DNA of 5,599 nt from Microthrixaceae bacterium (GTDB lineage: Bacteria; Actinomycetota; Acidimicrobiia; Acidimicrobiales; Acidimicrobilacustridaceae), in contig JAHFUU010000203.1 of assembly GCA_023264915.1 (NCBI GenBank), forward strand, positions 1 through 5,599. Direction: 5' to 3'. The notes beneath the pieces were generated by a model that was not told where the DNA came from, ran no database searches, and was given only the letters and a program-made list of their open reading frames with translations. The translations under genes and the position numbers were made by a program. This document shows positions 1-5,599 of this stretch, piece by piece. The number at the start of each line of letters is the position of its first letter. Within the stretch, counting starts at the first letter, position 1.

Positions 1-1855
<1,855 letters not shown>

Positions 1856-1950
1856 GGCTCCTCTCAGGTGGGCGGCCGGACGAACTTCATCGGGCACACT
1901 CGGTCCCGAACCTCCCGGCCAGCCACTTGCCGGGTCGGGGCGCGGGGTCT
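1856..1950 (-). other. Intergenic gap upstream of the beta-galactosidase with two competing inverted repeats
   Basis: These 95 nt separate the two minus-strand genes. CCCGGC at 1914-1919 can pair with GCCGGG at 1929-1934 (6 bp, 9-nt loop). The overlapping CCGGCC at 1915-1920 can instead pair with GGCCGG at 1874-1879, so the two hairpins exclude each other. Neither is followed by a T-run on the minus strand, so an intrinsic terminator is not supported. No clear -35/-10 pair was recognised, so I cannot say whether the beta-galactosidase has its own promoter or is read through from the upstream gene. Short GC-rich inverted repeats occur by chance in DNA of this composition. Confidence 0.3.
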
Positions 1951-2535
1951 TTAGGGGATCCACCAAGCATCGATGTCGTCCTTTGGCCAGTCCGGCGGGG
2001 GTTCGCTGAGCGGCTCTTCGCCCTTGGCCAGCTGGAGCATCTCGACCGCGTCAGCGGGTGTGATGATCTGAAGTCGAGCCGGCAGGTCGTGGTCACGGGT
2101 GTGCTTGTAGGCACGGACCTCGTTGGTCACCAGGTACTTGACCGGCTCGTACAGGATCGCGTGGGCGAGCACGTCAGCTCGTTCATCGCCAAGCTGCTGG
2201 TCGGCCTCATAGGACTGGGCGAGGCTTGCCAGGTCCTTCTCAGAGGGTGCGTCGTCATAGGAGTCGATGATGGCCATCAGGCTCACGACCCAACCGCCGA
2301 TGCCGTCATGGGGCAGTGAGTCACGCACGGATCTGGTCGTGCACAGGTACCACCCGCTGCGATCGATCTCGCCATAGAGGCGAAGCTTCGCGGCGTCGAC
2401 CAGCCTGGATCGGCGCACCTCGTCAGGCTCGGAACTTGGTTGCCACTTGCCGTCGAGCGCGGTGACCATGTCTGCCATGACGCCTCGGTCGGCCAGGACG
2501 AACGTCGAAACCGAGTACGGATGCGGTGTGGTCAT
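1951..2535 (-). CDS. Hypothetical protein of 194 residues, possibly PIN-like
   Basis: The gene is well supported: ATG 2535-2533 has a strong AGGAGAGG ribosome binding site (plus-strand 2539-2546, AGGAG core six bases from the ATG), the frame is complete, and it ends in TAA at 1953-1951. I do not recognise the protein with certainty. Its layout recalls a PIN nuclease fold: a hydrophobic first strand with an Asp (TFVLAD, Asp16), a central strand and helix (WYLCTTRSVRDSL, 62-74), a helix with DERADVLAHAIL (117-128) followed by a strand KYLVTNEVRAYKH (133-145), and a closing RLQIITPADAVEML (154-167). In PIN proteins the fourth strand usually reads TxD; here it is TNE (Glu139), and the first motif is AD-R instead of D-x-N/S, so metal binding and RNase activity are uncertain. 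The C-terminus is Pro/Trp-rich and ends IDAWWIP. No signal peptide or membrane segment is visible, so it is probably cytoplasmic. No small antitoxin-like gene adjoins it. It lies 95 nt upstream of the beta-galactosidase on the same strand; whether they are cotranscribed is unknown. Confidence 0.8.
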   Translation of the reverse strand: MTTPHPYSVSTFVLADRGVMADMVTALDGKWQPSSEPDEVRRSRLVDAAKLRLYGEIDRSGWYLCTTRSVRDSLPHDGIGGWVVSLMAIIDSYDDAPSEKDLASLAQSYEADQQLGDERADVLAHAILYEPVKYLVTNEVRAYKHTRDHDLPARLQIITPADAVEMLQLAKGEEPLSEPPPDWPKDDIDAWWIP

Positions 2536-2842
2536 CTACCTCTCCTGGGTTGGTCCGGTGGGACGAGACCGCCCCGCACGCACCAGCGTAGGCGTCCAGG
2601 AACACCCCGATCCCGATGGCAGGCTCAGTCCTGATCTGGCCGCCTGAGGTTGGCGGCGCGCCGGAGACCGGCAGGCTGGGGCACTAACCTTCGGCCATGT
2701 CGCAACGCTCCGGGCCCCGAGGACAACAGCTCGGGGCTTGCCCACCAGGGCGGCGGGCGGCTCATGGGGGGCCGCTTCCACACGACCAGATCCCTTCGCC
2801 GGGGTCACCTCGCGACCTCGCAGGGTCTGCTGAGCGCCCGCT
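2536..2842. other. Divergent intergenic region between the minus-strand pair and the kinase
   Basis: These 307 nt must hold the promoters for both divergent transcripts, but no convincing -35/-10 pair was found on either strand. A TAACCT at 2685-2690 on the plus strand fits the loose TANNNT pattern of an actinobacterial -10 box and lies seven bases before an ATG at 2697. Its upstream 17-nt spacing has no TTGACA-like partner. Two inverted repeats lie in the kinase-proximal half: 2714-2737 (listed separately) and GCGGC 2757-2761 with GCCGC 2771-2775. Several open frames cross this stretch on both strands, but their residue composition (rich in R, G, P, S) looks like noncoding GC-rich DNA. Confidence 0.5.
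2714..2737 (+). other. Perfect 8-bp GC-rich inverted repeat in the kinase leader
   Basis: GCCCCGAG at 2714-2721 is exactly complementary to CTCGGGGC at 2730-2737, with an 8-nt loop GACAACAG. There is no following T-run, so it does not look like an intrinsic terminator. If transcription starts near 2697 it would form a stem-loop about 105 nt upstream of the GTG at 2843. It could be an mRNA structure, a protein-binding palindrome or chance. Confidence 0.4.
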
Positions 2843-4678
2843 GTGCCCCCAGCAGTCGAGGGGTCGACCATCCCCACGCAGTCCCAAGACCCCTCGGGCA
2901 GGGGCGGAGCCCCGCTAGCCGTGGCAGCCGAGCTGGGCATCCCCGATGTCGAGGACGCCACCGAGATCGGTCGAGGTGGCTTCGGCGTCGTCTACAAGGC
3001 GCACCAGGCGCGATTTGACCGCACAGTCGCGGTCAAGGTGCTCGAGCAGGCCCAGCTGGATGAAGCGGGCCGGCAACGCTTCGAGCGCGAGTGCAAGGCG
3101 TTGGGCGCGCTCTCGGGCCACCCGAACGTGGTCACGATCTATGACTCAGGCTTCACGCCGTCAGCCGGCTGGCCGTACCTCGTGCTCGAGTACCTTCCTG
3201 ACGGCTCGCTCGGTGATCGAATAGAGCGCGACGGACCCTTTGACATCGACACAGGCACCGAGGTGATCATCAAGATCGCCGGAGCTCTCGAGACGGCGCA
3301 TCGCATGGGCGTGCTGCACAGGGACATGAAGCCCGAGAACATCCTTCTCGGCCCCTACGACGAGCCCAAGCTGGGTGACTTCGGGATCGCCCGGGTCCAG
3401 GGCTCGACGATGACCGCCACGTCGACCACCTGGGGAAGCCCGGCCCACGCCGCGCCAGAGATAATCGAGGGAAAGGGCGCCACCGTCAAGACCGACCTGT
3501 ACTCGCTCGGGTCCACCCTTTACGTTTTGCTGTCGGGCCGGCTGGCCTTCCAGCGCGAGACCGACGAGTCGATCATCCCTGTCCTCGCACGCATCGCCAC
3601 CGAGGCCCCGCCGGACCTGAGACCCGTCGGGGTGCCCGACCCGGTCTGGGCGGTGGTGGCCAAGTCGATGGTCAAGGATCCGACCCTGCGGTACGCCACG
3701 GCGATGGAGCTCGGTGCGAACCTCCAGGCGGCCCGCGAGGCACTCGGGCTGGCGCGAGTCGAGATGCGGATCAAGGGTGAGCACACGACCAAGCGGGCAC
3801 CGGTGACGCGCTCAGGCGCAGTCCAAGTCCACACACCCCCGCCCGTGCCTGCACCCGTCTACAACACCCAGTCGGGTTACAGCCCACCCCCGTCATACCC
3901 ACCCGTGCACCCGCAGGCCCCCACATACGGAGGGTCCTTTGCCCCACCGCCGGCAGCGGCCCCGATGGCCCCCGCCGCGGCTCCTGTCGAGCAAGGCACG
4001 ACGAGCTCCGCCGTCTGGTACGCCGCCATCGCCATCCTCGTGGTCGCACTGATCGCAGCGGTGGTGATCATCGTCCTCGCGACCCGAGGCAAGGTCAAGC
4101 CGCCTCCCTCAACCGCGCCAAGGGCCACCGGCACCATCGCACCCACCACGCTCAAGCGCGGCCTCCTCAACCCAAAGGACATCCCGGGCTCCACCGAGTG
4201 GACCGTGGCCTCGGACTTCGGCGGCTTCGACGGCTTCGGCTTCCTCGATCCGTGCGGCACGGGTCTTGACACCAACGCCGTCGCCCAGCAGCAGTACGGC
4301 CTGTTCGTGGGGCGTACCACCGAGGGGAAGGACGGCCGGATCTTCAACGCGGTAGCCGAGCTCAGATCCGAGGAGGACGCCAAGTCCTTCATGGCGAGGC
4401 TCCCCAAGGCGGCCGACTGCGAGAGCTGGGTCGACGATCAAGGCAGCGAGCACCACATCGTCGCCCAGAAGATCGATTCGCCAGCGGGTGAGGATCCGCT
4501 TCTGTTCGAGGACATAACGAAGGTCAACGACAAGACCTACGACGCCGACTACGCGTTCTGGAGAAGCGGTCGTTTCGTCGGTTTCATCAGCAACCTCACC
4601 GAGAACCCCAACGACAAGAGCTTCTCGGAGGATCTGCTCGGGCTCGGCGCGGACCAGCTGGACAAGGCCACACGCTGA
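2843..4678 (+). CDS. Transmembrane Ser/Thr protein kinase (Hanks type) with extracytoplasmic sensor-like domain
   Basis: This 611-residue protein phosphorylates Ser/Thr on protein substrates and is anchored in the membrane. The catalytic domain spans about residues 38-300: glycine loop GRGGFGVVYKA (43-53), ATP-anchoring Lys65 in VAVKVL, helix-C Glu83, HRDMKPEN (159-166, catalytic Asp161, an RD kinase), DFG (179-181), an activation loop with several Thr/Ser (188-196), GSPAHAAPE (198-206) and DLYSLG (218-223). A Pro/Tyr-rich juxtamembrane linker (about 327-386) leads to one hydrophobic helix (about 391-413) followed by RGKVK, consistent with the catalytic part inside and the C-terminus outside. 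The outer domain (about 415-611) carries exactly two cysteines (471 and 526), which could form a disulfide. By eye it resembles PknH-type sensors more than PASTA repeats. Start: GTG 2843 is the first start codon after an in-frame TGA at 2831 but has no clear ribosome binding site; GTG 2921 (residue 27), with GGAG at 2906-2909, is a good alternative and keeps the whole kinase domain. The gene ends in TGA. Confidence 0.95.
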   Translation: MPPAVEGSTIPTQSQDPSGRGGAPLAVAAELGIPDVEDATEIGRGGFGVVYKAHQARFDRTVAVKVLEQAQLDEAGRQRFERECKALGALSGHPNVVTIYDSGFTPSAGWPYLVLEYLPDGSLGDRIERDGPFDIDTGTEVIIKIAGALETAHRMGVLHRDMKPENILLGPYDEPKLGDFGIARVQGSTMTATSTTWGSPAHAAPEIIEGKGATVKTDLYSLGSTLYVLLSGRLAFQRETDESIIPVLARIATEAPPDLRPVGVPDPVWAVVAKSMVKDPTLRYATAMELGANLQAAREALGLARVEMRIKGEHTTKRAPVTRSGAVQVHTPPPVPAPVYNTQSGYSPPPSYPPVHPQAPTYGGSFAPPPAAAPMAPAAAPVEQGTTSSAVWYAAIAILVVALIAAVVIIVLATRGKVKPPPSTAPRATGTIAPTTLKRGLLNPKDIPGSTEWTVASDFGGFDGFGFLDPCGTGLDTNAVAQQQYGLFVGRTTEGKDGRIFNAVAELRSEEDAKSFMARLPKAADCESWVDDQGSEHHIVAQKIDSPAGEDPLLFEDITKVNDKTYDADYAFWRSGRFVGFISNLTENPNDKSFSEDLLGLGADQLDKATR

Positions 4679-4859
4679 CTCGCATCCGGGCGGGGCCCAG
4701 ATCGACCGTTCGTCCTGATCGCGGTGAGCTCATCGAGCCCCGCGGCGGCATCGAAGCTGGGATCAGACCCGGTTCGCCCTCGCGGGCACCGTCTTGGCCA
4801 TAGACTTCGTGACCGGTCGGGCTGAGGTTGCCGTGGCTCTTTCGAGGAGGCTGAACCTG
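4679..4859 (+). other. Spacer between the kinase and the downstream gene
   Basis: These 181 nt on the same strand contain no recognisable gene. A weak hairpin (GCCC 4776-4779 with GGGC 4784-4787, extended by GGT/ACC across a 2-nt bulge) has no T-run and does not support a terminator. The two flanking genes may therefore be transcribed together, but the gap is long enough for a separate promoter. No promoter hexamers were recognised. Confidence 0.45.
4844..4850 (+). promoter_or_regulatory. Strong ribosome binding site fixing the start at 4860
   Basis: GAGGAGG is a near-perfect anti-16S complement, nine bases before the ATG at 4860. The frame is open upstream of this ATG, so this site is what decides the start. 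Confidence 0.8.
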
Positions 4860-5599
4860 ATGAGCATCGACGAGTATCACCTCCAAGCCCGACCCGGGTC
4901 GGGGATCCTGATCCGCACGGCTTCGGCCATCGTGCTGGTCGGCGATGGCCCCAACGCCCGCGGCGAGGTCGCAGACTCGATCATCGCCGCCTGTTCGGAC
5001 AGCGGATCCTCCGCAACCGGCGTCGATCTGGTCGCCGAGATCGCGCAACTCGTCACCATCGACAGCGAGACACCGGACGTGTGCGTCCTTGCTCCGACCG
5101 ACACCGAGCTTGCAGTCTTGCTCAAGGGCGGGGTGACCGCGGTCCTCGTCGAGGACGGTGGCAACGAGAGGACGTTCTCAGGTGCGTTCTCCCCCGACGA
5201 TGTTCCCGCGTCGATCCTCCTCGGCTTCAAGGAGCTGTCAGTCACCGCGGGGCCAGTGGTTCCGTCGCCGGCCGATGACCGGTTGAACCTCCTGGCCGGC
5301 TCGACTCCTGCCTGTGGCCTTCGCCTCGTGGCCCAGTCAGAGGTCGCCACCACCCCCGAGGATCGAGGTGCGCCGACCGCCGCGGCGGCAGAGCAAGCAC
5401 CCGCCGCACCAACCGAGCTTGCTGGTGTCTCGACCGGCGAGGCACCACCCTCGATCGAGGGACCCGGCAAGGTCGAGCCCGGTCTCGCTCCGGCCGCGGC
5501 CTCAAGCGGCACCGGACTTCCCAGCGCGCCTGGCATCCCGCCCATCCCGCCACCACCGGGCATGCCGCCGCCACCTGCTCCTGGTGCGCCACCCATCCC
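4860..5599 (+). CDS. Unrecognised protein paired with the kinase: N-terminal domain plus Ala/Pro-rich linker, 3' end beyond the window
   Basis: The frame is open from ATG 4860 to the right edge (246 codons) with mostly G/C third bases and a strong ribosome binding site, so it is a real gene cut by the window. I do not recognise the N-terminal domain with certainty. Residues 1-160 look folded and globular: it begins MSIDEYHLQARPGSGILIRT, then alternates hydrophobic strands and helices (SAIVLVGDG 22-30, DVCVLAPTDTELAVLLKGGVTAVLVEDG in the region 70-100) and closes with LNLLAGSTPACGLRLV (142-157). From about residue 160 the chain becomes an Ala/Pro/Glu-rich linker, and from 221 it is almost pure Pro/Gly/Ala. 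Such linkers usually join to another domain. Since it follows a Ser/Thr kinase, a C-terminal FHA (phosphothreonine-binding) domain is my best guess, but none of it is visible. No signal peptide or membrane segment is seen in this part. A degenerate PP2C-like fold for the N-terminal domain is conceivable, but the metal-binding aspartate motifs are not evident. Confidence 0.82.
   Translation, partial: MSIDEYHLQARPGSGILIRTASAIVLVGDGPNARGEVADSIIAACSDSGSSATGVDLVAEIAQLVTIDSETPDVCVLAPTDTELAVLLKGGVTAVLVEDGGNERTFSGAFSPDDVPASILLGFKELSVTAGPVVPSPADDRLNLLAGSTPACGLRLVAQSEVATTPEDRGAPTAAAAEQAPAAPTELAGVSTGEAPPSIEGPGKVEPGLAPAAASSGTGLPSAPGIPPIPPPPGMPPPPAPGAPPI

Noticed and set aside
2697..2918. 73-codon plus-strand frame starting at an ATG seven bases after TAACCT, possibly leaderless
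   Set aside because: The product is dominated by R, P, G and S without hydrophobic pattern, and it overlaps the kinase start in another frame. The promoter-like hexamer alone is too weak to support a gene.
2536..2961. Open frame of 141 codons on the minus strand ending directly at the start of the 194-residue gene
   Set aside because: The TAG/ATG junction is tempting for translational coupling, but the frame overlaps the kinase N-terminus and its composition is typical of noncoding GC-rich DNA.
3161..3784. Open frame of 207 codons on the minus strand
   Set aside because: It is antisense to the kinase catalytic domain and has no family-like features.
4771..4790. Hairpin after the kinase as an intrinsic terminator
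   Set aside because: The stem is only 4 bp plus 3 bp across a bulge, lies about 90 nt after the stop codon and has no T-run.
4877..5596. Open frame of 239 codons on the minus strand, Gly/Pro/Ala/Ser-rich
   Set aside because: It is antisense to the plus-strand gene at 4860, has no ribosome binding site and its glycine runs mirror the proline codons of that gene. The plus-strand frame has the strong GAGGAGG site and biased third bases.
5520..5599. CCxCCx-rich stretch as a DNA repeat element
   Set aside because: The repetition follows from a Pro/Gly-rich protein linker in frame with the gene at 4860, so it is coding low complexity.

Overview
The window is GC-rich DNA with strongly G/C-biased third codon positions. 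Its gene types (a GH2 beta-galactosidase, a transmembrane Hanks-type Ser/Thr kinase with an extracytoplasmic C-terminal domain, and a Pro/Ala-rich partner protein) suggest a high-GC actinobacterium. The style recalls Acidimicrobiia, but that rank is a guess from general familiarity and not a result. I see no tRNA, rRNA, CRISPR array or insertion sequence.

The layout is two divergent gene pairs around a 307-nt intergenic region (2536-2842). Leftward on the minus strand lie a 194-residue protein of uncertain, PIN-like type (1951-2535) and then a large LacZ-type beta-galactosidase (1855 down to the left edge). About 618 of the roughly 1000 residues usual for a LacZ enzyme are inside the window. 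The beta-galactosidase reading frame is broken once, at a run of four G (1424-1427 on the plus strand). The N-terminal part is in one frame and everything downstream, including both catalytic glutamates, is in another. Adding back one base restores an uninterrupted protein.

Rightward on the plus strand lie a complete receptor-like Ser/Thr protein kinase (2843-4678) and, 181 nt further on, the start of a second gene (4860 to the right edge) with an excellent ribosome binding site. Its product has an unfamiliar N-terminal domain followed by an Ala/Pro-rich linker and is cut by the window edge. The kinase has a cytoplasmic catalytic domain, a Pro-rich juxtamembrane linker, one membrane helix and an extracytoplasmic domain of about 195 residues with two cysteines, so it looks like a sensor. 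The downstream protein could be its substrate or adaptor; a phosphothreonine-binding FHA domain beyond the edge is plausible but not visible.

The two halves have no obvious functional link: one concerns beta-galactoside hydrolysis, the other signalling. The items most worth a second look are the single-base break in the beta-galactosidase gene, the unfamiliar protein paired with the kinase, and the kinase sensor domain.
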